From: Todiramphus chloris collaris
Lineage: Eukaryota; Chordata; Aves; Coraciiformes; Alcedinidae
Length of the DNA stretch: 64,000 bases
Direction: 5' to 3'
NCBI GenBank assembly: GCA_025345505.1
Contig: JANVCC010000076.1
Coordinates: 10,069,156 to 10,133,155, forward strand
Below, one piece after another: positions 38,370-50,995 of the stretch. A program made the position numbers and the translations under genes. How positions within the stretch are numbered: the stretch's first letter is position 1; every line of letters starts with the position of its first letter. A model generated the notes under the pieces. The model saw only the letters and a program-made list of their open reading frames with translations, was not told the DNA's origin and did not search any database.

Positions 38370-38940
38370 TGTATTTCATGCTTACTTTTATATATCTGTA
38401 TCTAAGATACAGGATGAAAAATAATAACGTGGCTAATGAAGTCATACATCTTGGGATAAATAATGAAAACCCATGATGTGAAAGGGGAGTTCCTCACATT
38501 TGGAAATGTCAGGGAAGAAAAGAACAAGGGCATAGATGCTCATGAAGGGATGGAAGGGAGGCATGGGATGAAAATACTTAAGCTGAAATAATTACATGGC
38601 AGTGGATATATAAAGTGAAGTGTTTTCAGAATACTTACAGGAGATATGGATGCCCTTGTACAAGAGTCATGAGGCCTCGTACGGTTTCAGTAACTCACGT
38701 TCGAATGGCATTAGGTTTGTGAAGATAATTAAAGAAGTGGGCAAGACCCTGATACAAGATGGAGAAAAGAGTGGGGAAGGCTTATTTACCGTAGGAAGCG
38801 ACCCAGAGTACACGTATTTTCTCTGGGTTTTAGAGAGAGGGGAAAGATTGTTTAAGTTAAGTAACAATACTGACACAAGAGAAAATATGTACAACAGGCT
38901 ATGAATAAATGTGGGCAGGGAATTAGAAATTTTGTAGCTG
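38370..38940 (+). mobile_element. Second ancient CR1-like LINE relic, plus strand
   Basis: Decayed but ordered similarity to the old CR1 reverse-transcriptase tail: AAGTCATACATCTTGGGATA (K-V-M-H-L-G region), TTGTACAAGAGTCATGAGGC with CTCGTACGG (Y-K-x-L-V-R-P region), CCAGAGTACACGTATTTTC, then TACAACAGGCTATGAATAAA (C-terminal N-x-x-L region). Many stops. Identification is from pattern and order rather than close identity, and the boundaries are uncertain. Confidence 0.6.
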
Positions 38941-41239
38941 GACCCCTCTTTTGTTGGGCATCGCAAAGATGAGGTGAGCTTGACCAGTTTCTGAGGTTTG
39001 AGTCCATTCACCTTGCTGCTGACCAGGGTTATCCTCTCCCTCTCTGTATGCCTTAGTAAGACAGTTTGTTGACTCAGCTGTGCTCAGTACCAGGCAAGGA
39101 GATTACTACACTGTTAAAAGACGAGGAAAACCTTGCTGGGTGATTAATTGTTCCAAGAGGTCATGCCTGGCGGGCATTTATGTTCCAAAACCTTGTGTAA
39201 CAAAATATTGTGGTAAAGGGAGTTGAGATTTTTAAAAACTGTGTGGCACAGCTCCTTGTATAATTCTGTAATGAGACCGAGTGCCAGCTGTACTGAGCAG
39301 TCAGTACTGAGAAACTGTGCAGTTCAGGCAATGAACCATCCAAATCGACTGGCATGTATGAATCCCCTTCAGAGTTGTCTCTGCTCCAAGCAGTAGGTGT
39401 CAGTGTGCACCTATCATGCAGGGTGATCCCAGTGCAAGTGAAAAATGGTGGGAATCCTGAAGAAAACAAGACAGTTGCTTTTAATGAGGTTAGTTTTCTA
39501 CAGAGTGAGAAGGTCATGGCAAATATAATGTACCACATTTAAAGGAAGGATCTGAGCTCATGAAAGTGTGTAGGTGCTGAGAAAACATTAAAAGTGTGTC
39601 CTCTGTGATGGCAGATCTCAGTAACTAAGAGCACATCTCTTTTTAAACTCACTATTTTAACGTTTTATATGCTGACACAATCGTTATCTTTGGGGAATGT
39701 GTGTCAAATGAAGTGGTTGTCTTAAAATAAATCTCTTGTGAATCTGCTGTATTGCATGTCGCAGTGTGCCAACAGTTGTGGAGAGTGAACAGTGCTTAGA
39801 ATATATAAATACCTATAAAAAAGGAATTTCCTAGGTTATGGGTTGGAATAATATATTCAGGAGGACTTCAGGAATTTCCCATCTGGAATGTCAAAGCCGT
39901 TTACACATGTTCTACTTTTCTGGGATGGCAGAATGGTAAAAAGTGTTTATATCTATCTAGGCTTTCTTACTGTTGTGCTTGGCTTAAAAAAATCCCAAAC
40001 AAACCAACGGGAAAAAATAAATACATCTGCTTCCTGAATAAAGGAGATGTATTGTAAATAAATTTCAGCAGTGAGTGGCCTTAGTTCCAGATTGCAAGTA
40101 TAGCTTATGATCTAGGCCATTGAGTATGGTCAGCAATTAATAGATTTCATAAATGAAAACCCAATCTGGCAAAATACTATGACAGTAAGTCAGTTCACTG
40201 TGGTTGATGTTTTTGCTTTGCTCTTTTAATACCTGGCTGCTAATACATTTTGCTTAGGAGTGCCTTGAATGAAAAGAACAGGAGAAAGGGTTTGATATCC
40301 AACTCGGTTAGTTGCCTGCTGTCACAGGATGTCCAGTGCAGACCAAACAGGGTGCAGGTACTGTGTGAAATAATTCTCACTCCAGTCCTTATCTTTTAAA
40401 TCTAGAGAGTACTAGTTAGGGCGTGCAGAGGAGATTTAATTTGCTTAAAGGTGATAGAAATTACCACTTTTCCTATACTTGAGATGGAAACAGAATGGGA
40501 GAAGAAGCCATGCAGTAACACTTTAACATCTTGCTTCACATGCAAGGTAACCAGAGCTGATGTAGCACCTCTGAAAGTGAGCAAAAGACTTCAGTAAACA
40601 AGTTCAACAACATCGAGAAGTGCTGGGGATCAGACTTCACAAAAGGAAAAGTGTAAGGGTCATAAGAAGCCAGTCAATAGTGCTTGAAACAGCTGTGTGC
40701 CTGTGCATCAAGCAGGTTTTGTGTCTGGCTCTCTGAAAGTAAAAGTCCTGAGCACTGGGAAACTTCCCTGCTGTTTTCTGTCACCTGAGGAGAACCTTTA
40801 ATTTCTATAGCAAGTTGCATTTTCTTAGTTAGCATGCTCTGCAGCAGCTGCATAGTTTAATAAAGATAATTTAACTGTGGAGATAATTGGCTGTCCGTAT
40901 CAGTGAAATGAAGCAGATATGAGGAGAAAATAATTAACTGCAACAGAACATGAGTTCCCGTTGTCCGGATGATTTACTGAGCTAAGCAGCCCTTCTGAGC
41001 AGCTGCCTGCACAGGCAGGCGTGCCAAGAGGGGGATTCTGGGCACATCTCAGCTTGCCTGCTCTGTGAAGCATAAATCCAATGGCAGAGTGACTTTTGCC
41101 ACCCAAGAAGTTTGGAAAACCCCGCAGGATACACCCTGCCTGTCTGGTTGCTCTTCTGGATGTGAAATCCTTACAGGGCTGTCTGTGCCTTTCCCTGAGG
41201 TTGCAAACGCACTCGAGCATCTCCTGCTCTGTCCCTAGA

Positions 41240-41305
41240 CAGGCTTGAATCCTGTGTAACACTCTCCCCTGTGTAACACAGGCTTCTCTGTAACACTCTC
41301 CCCTG
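41240..41305. repeat. Imperfect direct duplication
   Basis: TGTAACACTCTCCCCTG occurs at 41255-41271 and 41289-41305, each preceded by AGGCTT a few bases upstream. It looks like a local slippage duplication of about 34-39 bp. Confidence 0.9.
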
Positions 41306-43605
41306 CACCATTTGTTTTGGATGTGAACTTCCACTATGTAAAAAAGGTCGATGCAGAGTAAATTAAGTAAATTAGCAATGCATTTAAATTAAGCTTAAAA
41401 ATGAAATAGCAAGGAAAGTTGCCAACCGTGGGATCAAAGCAATATAGTGGATCTGGAGTGGGCTAATAAGAGCATTAAAATATCACAGGGCTAAGAATTA
41501 AGTTGTATTCAGTGTACAAGGAAACAGTATTTAAAACAAAAATATAATAAAATCAGAATGTCAGAGCTTCCTTTTACAGTCATCCACTCAGCTGGCATGT
41601 AGCTCTATATGTATTTACTTGAAAATCACCAGTTAGCATCTCTGCCAGAATCTATGTTGTCTGAGTAGGGCTTCTCTAGATACCATAAAGTAACTGTTAT
41701 GCAGATATGCATCGTTATTAATTAGTAAAGTTAATGGACTTAAAACTGAATTGGTGTTGGTAAAGCACACGTTTAACTGAGAATTAGATGACTACAGAAT
41801 GTATTGGGGTCTAATGAATGTTTTTGGCATTTTACTTATTTTTGCATCTTTATCTTTGGTTTCCTCTTTTTACTACTTCTTGTGTAAAGAAGCTGGTGTT
41901 TTTTCAGTAATGATGTGAGTGGTCTGCAGGCAGCAACTGCTGGCCTTGAACAGTGCATATAGAGTTAACAATACCAAGTTTTGCTCGTGTACAGTATCTA
42001 GCCTCTCGGGAGTTTTCAGTTTTGTGCAGCATAAGTCATGTTGGAAACAGAGGGAAGAGTTGTTACCTGAGCTCTTCTGTCATGTCTGATAGGTAGATAT
42101 ACCCACACCTTAGGGGTGTTGTAGAAAAAGTGGATTCCAAACAGTCCTGCTTTTCCCTTTACTACCACTTTCCTGACATGGAAACAGAGAAGTAAGGTGT
42201 GATTATGAAAGACACCGCTGCTCAGTATGGATTGCATGTAAATATTGTAGAAAGTTAATACAATATTAACTTGCTCCCCCTCATGTAGGAGCAGTAGTCA
42301 GTGCATGAATTGTATCTTATAACGTGATTTAGCCTGCCATACTAGCATCTTGCTAATCCATCTCCCATGTGAGGCCAGGTCTTAGAAAATAGTTTTGGGC
42401 TGGGAAGAGGCCAAATAGTTTATGTAAGTGAACAGGAAAGCAAGTAGGGTGCTTGAAATGTACACTTCAAATTGCAAAAGCATCCAGTACTTAATAGTCA
42501 CGGTACTCATTGTGGGAAGAGTGGGATCTTGCAAATTACTATTTTTCTCTAGATGCAGTTATCTGAGAGTGCTGCATCTTCTTAGCCAGCTCTAGGTCTG
42601 TACAGTGAAGAGTGAAATAAAAGAGCCAGAGGGGAAACCTTTGGTTAGTGAAAGGAAGTCAGCTGCTGATGGTTCTGCACTGAAACAATCTGGGAGAAAT
42701 TGGTCAAGACTGAAAGCAATGAATGGCTGTTTTGGCAGGAAGCACCAGCTTAGATCCAGCCTGGCTTATACCCTGGCCACGCAGCGCCGTTTTATCAGGA
42801 TGTGTCAGCCAGTTGTACTGGGAATTCCTCTGCTGATACGGGGATAAATGGAAATGAAACCCCCAGGCCTGTAGCTTGACATAACAAAGATCACAGGAGG
42901 GATGAATAGGCAAAAAAGTGTCACCTTATCTGCAGAGCTAGGTCAAGAGGGGGCAGGATAGGACTCAGCTGCACGAGGTGGCACATCAGCTTGTTCAGAA
43001 CAGCTTTAGACAGCAAGCGATGACACCTACAGTCGTGTCAGCTCTTCCTGAGCCTGCAATGTGACTGAGGGAAATGGGAAAGATGAGAGCATACTTTTTT
43101 TTTTAATATGGAACATCAGAGAGCAGCAGGAGGAGAGCTGTGCAAAGCCTGTATTTTGCATTTGTCCTTCGTGAATATTTAAAGATTCTTAAATACTAAG
43201 TCTCCTTTCACAGTGTATACATGTTCAGATTGGCCTCAAAAGGTGATGACTTTTGTGATGAGGCTAAAATAACCTGCAGCATCAGAAAGCACGGAAGAAA
43301 TAAAAAAAATCTGCAACACGCTGAGGTTGAAATACTTTCTGTTAGACATTGGCCTACTGCAAGGGAAATTATTTCTTGAGGATATTGGCATTGTCAAAAT
43401 GCACCACGTCATCACGGGACTGAAAATTCCTTAAGGGTTTCCCCTTGTGGCATGTGCATGCAAATTTTGTTGAGAAAGCTCAGACATTTAAATCTTACTG
43501 CTACAAAGAAGGAGGGCTTTTAAGACCTTATTGTGACAATGAGATCTAATGTTCTCCTCTCTCTCTTTTTTTTTTTTTTTTTTCTTCTTCCCTCTCTCTA
43601 CACAG

Positions 43606-43650
43606 TGCCCACGTATCACAAGTCAGTAGTAACATTCCTGCTACAGGAGA
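43606..43650 (+). CDS. FAM13A: FAM13A shared exon, 45-nt microexon
   Basis: A very strong T/C-rich tract of about 45 bases ends in CTACACAG, and the donor is the near-consensus GTAAGT. The exon completes Ser, encodes AHVSQVSSNIPATG and ends with two bases of Glu. Human FAM13A has AHVPQVSNVSATGE at this place. It is 45 nt long, phase 2 to phase 2. The longer open frame over the same bases (43533-43796) is in another phase and runs through the polypyrimidine tract, so it is not the coding frame. Confidence 0.9.
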
Positions 43651-45166
43651 GTAAGTGTCTCTTTTACAATTTTGTAGCTAACTTTTTTGTATGTTGGAGC
43701 TTTTTAAAGTATCGCTGGTTATTCTTTGATTTCTCTTCAAGGATTGTTCTTACACAAAGACATACTGTGGTTCCCAAACCAAAACATCTGCAATGATAAA
43801 AAATCACTTCCTTCTGAAGAATTCTCAGGCTATTGGTACCCTGCCTGCAATGTTTTGGTTGGGCAGAACTTGCATGTTTAGAGAAACCATGCGCATTTGC
43901 GTCATCTTCTTGCTCTTGTCTGTGCCCTGTTGCATCCCAGCAGATAGGGCTTGACCCCACTACCATCACTGGGAGCAGCAGAGCTAATGAATTGGCTCCC
44001 TTGACAGAGCTGGAAATTTCCTATGACCGATGGGTTTGCAGTACTGATTCTTCAATACAGGAAACACAGACACACTCGTCCAGTTAAACCATGTGGTTTT
44101 ATGCAGTTGCTAAGATCTTCTGACTTTTTCAGGAACTGCAGTCTCAGCAGACTTACAGCTATAGCAACTTAGTAGCAACTTTTGTAAATTCTCTACAGAG
44201 GTCATCCCAGGTACAGCTTCCTATACTTATAGCTACTCAGTTGAAAATTAACCAGGCAATCCTGCAAGTAATTTTTTAATGATGGAAAAAGCACTGGGAG
44301 GTTTACATGGACTTGGGCAGTTGTGCTTGAAGAACTCATTCTTCAGCAGACTATTGAAAACATTGTGAGAAACAGGGATGGGATTGGTCCACAAAAACGT
44401 GTTTCAAAATGATCTTTACACACACACACACACACATAAAAAGTAGATTTTCCCTTAAAAAATTCCTCTGATTAAGGAAGGAAGGAAATACCGCAAGAAA
44501 ATGTTAGTACCAAAATGAAGGAGATTTGGTTGTGTTGAAAGTTCCAGGTAGTCTCACATCTTTAACTGGTATCACAGAAGAGTGATTGTGGATGCGTTCA
44601 TGGCACAGGAACAGTGTGAAACCAGCATGGACTCAGAACCAAACCTGTGCTTGGTCACCAGGTTAAGCATATGAGGAGTTTGCAGTGAGGTACTGTTTGT
44701 ATGTTCTCATCTCTCTTGAGACAGCAGTGAATCACCTTCTTGCAGATGATCTGTTGCCTTACTGCGCTCAGATTGCACAAGAGACTTGACTGGTACCAGC
44801 ATGGCTAGGTATGACATACAATTTTGTCAAGGCAAGGACTGTAAAAGTAGAGGGTGAAAGTTAGGCACTAATATCTATAGTTGCAGTAAGTAAAACTGGC
44901 TGGTTTACTGAAGGTTCAAACATCCCTAGAAATAAAAAAGAGCGAGATGAATTGGGAAGGCACAGCTCTTCTGAGGGACCTGAACATCAGGGTATCTGAA
45001 GATGTTGGGTTAGCTTTTTGCAAATGTCACAGCCCTAGGACATTTTACACTGTCTTGCCATCATAATAAAACATAACCCTTGGATACCCTTGCTTTATTT
45101 CTTGTTGCAGAGAGGGAGCTCCACAAAGTCTTTGAGCTCAATTGACCTTATTTTTCGGCTTGACAG
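43651..45166 (+). other. FAM13A: FAM13A intron
   Basis: A 1.5-kb intron with a consensus donor (GTAAGT). It contains a (CA)n microsatellite at 44418-44436 and, 57 bases before its true end, a competing acceptor AG at 45109-45110. Nothing else stands out. Confidence 0.88.
44418..44436. repeat. (AC)n microsatellite
   Basis: An uninterrupted AC dinucleotide run of about nine and a half units. Confidence 0.95.
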
Positions 45167-45346
45167 GTATTTAGAGAAGACAATCCGCTCAGCCGTGGAG
45201 CAGCATCTCTTTGATGTTCATGGCTCAGGCGGCCAGAGTTCAGAGGACTCTGAATCGGGAACATCTTCAGCCTCTTCTAATGTGTCTGCCAGGCAGAGGA
45301 GGCGACATCACAAAGAGCAGGAGGAAGCCTGGAGAAACAGAGACAT
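45167..45346 (+). CDS. FAM13A: FAM13A shared exon with acidic Ser-rich and basic segments
   Basis: This 180-nt exon (acceptor TTCGGCTTGACAG, donor GTACGA) encodes YLEKTIRSAVEQHLFDVHGS, then an acidic serine tract (SSEDSESGTSSASS), then a basic stretch RQRRRHHKEQEEAWRNRD. This closely follows human FAM13A LLERTIRSAVEQHLFDV and onward. The acidic tract fits casein kinase 2 sites, and the basic run looks like a nuclear-localisation signal. A second AG at 45109-45110 also has a decent acceptor context, but using it from the phase-2 upstream exon would meet a stop within about nine codons. Acceptor 45166 is therefore chosen. The exon is phase 2 to 2 and skippable in frame. Confidence 0.93.
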
Positions 45347-48249
45347 GTACGAGCCTAATTTCTTTGTTTTGGAAAATATATTTGATGAAGTGTACCCTAG
45401 TCATGTCTTATCAAGGCGATGCTTTGTTCTGTTATGAAATGCACTGGCCCTTCCCCCTAAGTTGAAAGTGTAGTGCAGACTGCAGTGCCTGTGCAGAGCT
45501 CCATTGCATCAGTTAGAGCTGGGAAACATAGAGCCTGTTAGAATGTCATGGAGTGGGGCAAAGCATGATAAGAATCCGGGTTTTTTATTCATTCTAGGAG
45601 AGGTTTTAATTACAGTTTTTGGAATTGCTTAATTACAGCATTTCTTGCTTTAGTGGAAATTCCCAAGCAGTTGGACCCTGTTGCCTGTAGCTTTCTTTAG
45701 ATAAAGACACTGGGTTTAGATGCTTTTCTGAATTCAGAATGTCTTAAAAAGTGAGATCCAATGGTCCTTTGGTTGTAGAGGCACAGCTTATGTTTGAGTT
45801 TATTGTGGAGACTTGGGAGTTTGAAAGTAGAAAAATCCTCCTTTTGATTTATCAGAATTTAAGAATTCTTATCCACCCTGTTACACCAAGTTTAAATGTG
45901 ATTTAGTGGTGAATTTCTTTACATACCTGTCAAAGAGTAAAAATAATACCTACTTTTCCTTTCATACTCCTCTACTTGCGGCATACTTTGTTTGGTACAA
46001 ATGTATTGCCACCACAGCCATAACAAACACTTGCTCAAGGCATAGCTATCTTTAAGGAACTGTAGCTGCAGACTTTCAAGGCCATGATCTAATCAGTGCT
46101 TACACATATGTCTTGCTTTTTAACACAGCACTAGGTCTTGTAAAGAATGTGTATAGTTGACTGTAGTATTGGATTGCTAGGATTTCAAGTTAGATTCCAA
46201 AGTAAGCATCTGTTCTCTTGTTTTTCCCTGGGTGCTGAATTCCCCAAATCCTATTGGATCTGCACCTTCCTACGCAGTGCCACTTCTGTACAGGTGCATA
46301 ACCACCACTACCTCCTGTTAATATTGCAGACATGCTATTTTCCCCCCAAAAAAACTGCTAGAAAAAAAAACCCCAAAACAGTTGCAAAATAAAAAGCTAT
46401 TTCCGTAGTGAATGAAAACATGCTGTGAAGATGGACTGGGAATTTAGCACTTGCAAGTCACCAAGTATCTGGCAGCAGGTCTCAAGTAGTTTTTCTTGTT
46501 GAGTAGCCCTGCTGACAGGCTCCTCAGGTAAGTAGGTCAGAGACTGGCTAGTGTACGTGTTTGGAAGCATATAGTACTGCAGGACTTTTTTTTTAACATT
46601 GCATTACAGAGCTGCCTTTAGACATGGGTGACACAGTTGTTCAGGGTTGGCCCATAAACTCAGAGCCAAGGATTTAAAGTACATCGGAAGTTTTGAATGC
46701 TGGCTAGGGTTCAAATTGTTTTCCCTGGTTCCCTTAGGTCAGATTACTGGAATTCCTTTCGGTGGATTATCAAAATTGGGAATTTCTTTCAAAACTTCTT
46801 TCTGTTGTTTTTTTGATTGTCAGTGACTTCACCTCCTTGCCTTGTGATGGATCACAAGAGGATTTGTCATGTCACGAGATGGGACTTTAGATAGGAAGAG
46901 TGTTAATTGTAAAAACACATATATGAACTCCCAGACTTTGCAGACTACATGATCTACAGGCTATGTATGTATATGCAATTGGTCTGCTCAGGGGTTTGTA
47001 AAAACAGCCACAAAGGCAAATGTGTTATGTTAGAAGTTTAATAATAGATTTATAATACCTCTTTGTGTCTCTCTTCCACTAACAAAACCTACAGATTCAT
47101 GATGTAGAAAATCACTGAGACTTGCTGGTTTTGATCTGAATACTTTGTCATGCTGGCACTGTCCAGGTACTACAGGGTAACTGGTTTGTTGTCACACCAG
47201 TGCAAGTATAGGTACATTCTCCCACTGTTCATGAAAGCAGGCTTTGGTGTTGCGCAACACTATATGAAGCAGCTGCACATGCAACAGTTAGTAAATGTTC
47301 CAGTTTCAGTGTTCCAGCTTAAGCAGCCTGCCTTTAGCCTCCTGCAAGGTAGGATGGTGAAGAATGAGATGAGTTTTCTCCTGTTCCCATAACCTAGTGA
47401 TGTGTTACGTGCGCACGTTGCCTTTATTGCAAAAATTATAGAGCAGACTGCTAAACAGGTTAGGAAGGGAAAACTGCCTATGCAAAGACCCAGCAGGCTA
47501 ATTATTTGTACAGGGCAAGATAAGCCATATGCCAAGCTTCTGGAAAACACGCACAAACTCTGCTAGCCCAGAAAGTCCAAGCTAGTGCATCACGTGACGA
47601 CTTAAAGCTAGCTGTCCTGTTCACTTCCCGACACAGCAGATTAGTCCTGCTGCAGCACAACAGTCCTAGCTGTTGTGTTGCTGTTGCAGAGATGCATTCC
47701 CTTTTCTGTTTTCTGTAATCCCCAAAGAGGAATCAAGAATTTGGCTAAAGCACCACAGTGCTTCTCTTGCATTTGAGAGTATGAGTAAGAGGGCTGATTA
47801 TGCAGTGTTGTGCACCGAAGGAGATCCTCGGACCAGAGATGTGAATCACATTTCTAAATTAAAAGCACGTGTCCCAAAGGAAAATACGCCGCGTATTCTC
47901 TATAAAAATACCACAGGCAGACAGGAGCTAGTCCAGCTTCTGTGTGAAGTCAATGGGATTCTCTACATTGGCTTTAGTGGGAAGTGAATCAAGTCCCAAA
48001 CGTTGATCCTCTCAGCTTTCTCACCTGAGGTGTGTACAGCAGGCTTTCACTCCTCAGTGGGATTTAGCACTACACACAGTGTGTGTTGTTTGCTGTGGTA
48101 GGGAGAACCAGAGATACTGGTTTTGTAGGGCGTAGATGATGTTGCCGGAACTGCACCAGTCAGCATGATGCATTGCTCTATTGCTACTATAAATGTAGCG
48201 GGAGAGTGTTTTCAACAACCTCTTGTTGTAATGTCCTTTTTCTCTTTAG
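45347..48249 (+). other. FAM13A: FAM13A intron
   Basis: A 2.9-kb intron. The 104-codon open frame at 47673-47987 is not FAM13A. Its 3' part contains a GTCAATGGGA-type motif seen in old amniote dispersed repeats. No other feature is supported. Confidence 0.85.
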
Positions 48250-48436
48250 GGAAGTCGTCAACAAAGAAAACATTCCCTCTGGATTCAGCAATCTTGAAGA
48301 CTGTATCCTAGCTGCTCAAGAAGTAGAAAAGTTACAAGACAACAGCTCTGGGTATCTCAGTGAAAGGAATAAACCAAAACGGCAGAAATCCAGCACCAAG
48401 CTTTCAGAGCTTAATGACAACCAGGACAGTCCTGTG
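48250..48436 (+). CDS. FAM13A: FAM13A shared exon with KEN motif and basic cluster
   Basis: This 187-nt exon follows the acceptor TTTTTCTCTTTAG and has donor GTAAGC. Its first base completes a Met codon; it then reads EVVNKENIPSGF, continues through NLEDCILAAQEVEKLQ and KPKRQKSSTKLSELNDNQD, and ends exactly on a codon (phase 0). Human FAM13A has NKENTPSGF and KPKRQKSSTKLSELHDNQD at the same places. The KEN motif resembles an APC/C degron. KPKRQKSS is a second basic cluster, with basophilic-kinase or 14-3-3-like serines. With RQRRR of the previous exon it could act as spread nuclear-import signals; that is inference. Confidence 0.94.
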
Positions 48437-50918
48437 GTAAGCTGGCATGCTGTACTATTTGACACCAAATACTAGGGTGGGAAAAAGTCTTTTTTATTTC
48501 AGTGCACATCTGCTTCCTTTGGGTAGCCATTTTTGCCTACAGTACAAGCATAAGTGGCTATTTTGGGCTATGGAGAACACTAGATACCACACCTGTAACC
48601 TTTATGACGAGGCAACCGAAAAGCCATGTTTCTGCTACGATCCTTTTACTCCATCTATAGTCATTGTATCTTTTCACACCTTTTTGCTTATGAATTCAAC
48701 AAAGAGAAAAAGGAAGTCTTTTTCCCAGTCTTTCAAAGTCTTGCAAGGAGGTTGGAACTTCAGGTGTAGGTTCACATGTTTAGATTAAGGCTATTTTTAT
48801 ATTCCGGCTAAGGTCTGAAATCATAGATTGCAAGTGACTTCTTGATAATGAGATGACAGAGGTGTTTTATGCCTTTTCCCTAAAGTCTGTATGTTGTTGT
48901 GGTGTTTGCAGTTTGCAAAGCACTTGGAGTGTGTTGGTCTGAAAGATGATTCTTCTAGCTACCTTTTACTGAGGAGGTAAATGACACTGATATAATGTCC
49001 TAAAAGTCTAGAATACCATAGAATTTGTTCAGCGTCCTCTTGTGTGACCCTGACAGTTTGTCAGCTTTTACAAGCTGTAGAATAAAACTGATATATCTCC
49101 TCCCTCAACCAAACCAGACACTGATTATCGTGTCAGCAGCTGAGAAACTACACTGTGCTTCAACACAGGGTCTGCTTGCAGTTGCAGAAGTGCTGTGCAT
49201 CCTGGTGCCTGGCACCAGGCACGCATTACATGGTTCCTACTAACAATGAAAGCTGTGTGAAAAGCCTGCCCTACCAAGCTGTAGGGCATTTCCCTTAGTT
49301 GTACTTGATTACGTTCTAGAGCCTGCTGTGAGTTCCTTCTTAATGTGCCATTGTGTTGGGACTCATTTTGTTTAAGTCCCCAAACTGCAATGATCTGATG
49401 CTTTTACCCTGTGCAGAGGTTCTGGAGAGAGGTGGATCTCTGAAGGGGCAGAGGAGGAAAGGAACATAAAATGGACTAACCTTGCAGGAAAAAGCACTGT
49501 CACCAAGATGACCATCAGTGTGGTTCTTGCTTTGCTGGAGGAAGTGTTGCGGTGGGATTGTCAGCTGGGGGTATTGTTACAAAAGAGCTTGCAGAGAGCG
49601 CAGTGCTACTCTTTTTGAAGAGCAAGGGCCTCTTTTTAAGTTTTCATGAGTGCACATATTTCATACTTGTGTTACAGAGACTGCCAGCAGGATGTGTGTT
49701 GGTTTAGTTCTCTTTTGGTTACATTTTTAAGCTTCAAATAATAGTCCAAACTAGCCTGCTTACTTGGAGCATCAAAGGACACAACCTGCCCCTTAGCATT
49801 TACTAATAGGCCTTCATCATGTAAACAAGTTAGTGATGTTGCATCATGTTAGCCACCATTTTCTGAGCCTTCCTGCTTTTCAATGCCTGGAAGATTATGT
49901 AGGACAGTGTGTGGAAGCTTTCCTCTTAGCTGTCTAATTGCATCTGACTCAAAAGCGTAAGTCAGCGGTGGAAAAACTGTCAGTTCCACTTATTCTCCTG
50001 AGCAAACCAACCACAAAGCATTAAAAGCTTGTAACTGCGTTTCAGAAACACAGTAGCCAGGTACCAGTAGGACTTGAAGAATCACATTAAGCAATGCTGG
50101 AATGGCTGAGCTGTGTCACCTTATGGGGCTGGAGGTGTGGCTGTGACTGCCCTAAGAATTCTGTGCAAGCAGATCCCAAGGCCAGGGCAGGAACCACACT
50201 CCATTCTGCTGACTGATTTCCTCCTATTTAAGAGCAGCTTTCCCAAAAAACAGAGTAGAAAACCTCTTGGACATGTGCCCAAAGTGGCAACGTGGCTTTT
50301 CTTCACAATACTTCCTCAAGCTCTTAGAGGACAATAGCGTTAATGTTCCTAATGGTAGCCAAGACAATTTTCACAACAAGTTGTCACAGCCAGTTGATTT
50401 TCTTGCCCTGCACTCCTATTAGCACACCTTAACATTACCTCTGTGCATGTGACTATGACAGTCTCTTTGCATTCTTCTGCACATTTAAGAAGAAACTAGA
50501 GAAGAGTTTGTCTGAGAAGGGGTGTGTTTTCTAAGATGAGCCTAAGGAGTCCTGCTGGAAGATGCTCTGGGTTTTGGTATCTGCTCTTACAAGACTTGTA
50601 CACGCCACAGAATTACTCTCAAGCTCTGCCTGCCTGGCAGTCTGTAAAATGGGGACTGGTGGGGTACCATGCAGCATTACTGTCTTAGACATTTTGAGGT
50701 CATCTGTGGAGAGACGAAGCAGCGAGCAGTTGGGTTTTTTTGCAGGTTTTGCAAGTGTGGGGTTTGTTTTGTTAAAAATGTGCAACAAGCAGTAGTCTGA
50801 TTGTTGTGTTGTTTCTGTAAGTCCTGTTGGATCCTTGTATATCTGATCTGTTTAATGGCCTGCAGCTTGAATCTGTTTCTTTATGTATCTTACTTCTTTA
50901 ACATTTACTGTGTTGCAG
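48437..50918 (+). other. FAM13A: FAM13A intron
   Basis: A 2.5-kb intron with donor GTAAGC. I see no transposon, RNA gene or extra exon in it. Confidence 0.85.
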
Positions 50919-50995
50919 AGTATGGAAAGCTTTAGCTCATCCAGGCCTATAGACAGAACAGGACCTGATGACATGGAAATTTTATCTGAAGAAAG
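50919..50995 (+). CDS. FAM13A: FAM13A shared exon, 77 nt
   Basis: The acceptor TTACTGTGTTGCAG leads into SMESFSSSRPIDRTGPDDME, then ILSEE and two bases of Ser. Human FAM13A reads NMESLNSTRSHERTGPDDFE here. The exon starts in phase 0 and ends in phase 2, so it cannot be skipped alone. The 5' splice site GTGATT is weak, and a near-uninterrupted run of about 30 T begins directly after it. It is probably regulated together with the next exon at 51723. Confidence 0.92.

Larger units (their letters stand above)
35437..43605 (+). other. FAM13A: FAM13A intron
   Basis: About 8.2 kb between the two microexons. It holds an ancient CR1 relic near 38370-38940, an imperfect direct repeat near 41240-41305 and a trace of an old dispersed repeat near 36012. 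The 3' end is a long T/C tract forming the acceptor of exon 43606. Confidence 0.85.

Noticed and set aside
40900..41334. 144-codon minus-strand open frame
   Set aside because: It runs through a local slippage duplication and has no similarity I recognise.
43533..43796. 87-codon frame over exon 43606
   Set aside because: Wrong phase; it translates the polypyrimidine tract as Leu/Phe runs.
45090..45437. Start of a coding frame upstream of exon 45167
   Set aside because: The frame is open but lacks an ATG and includes intron sequence; phase from the upstream exon fits only acceptor 45166.
47673..47987. 104-codon open frame as an extra exon
   Set aside because: No fit to FAM13A between the exons at 45167 and 48250, which already join in phase; part of it looks like old repeat DNA.
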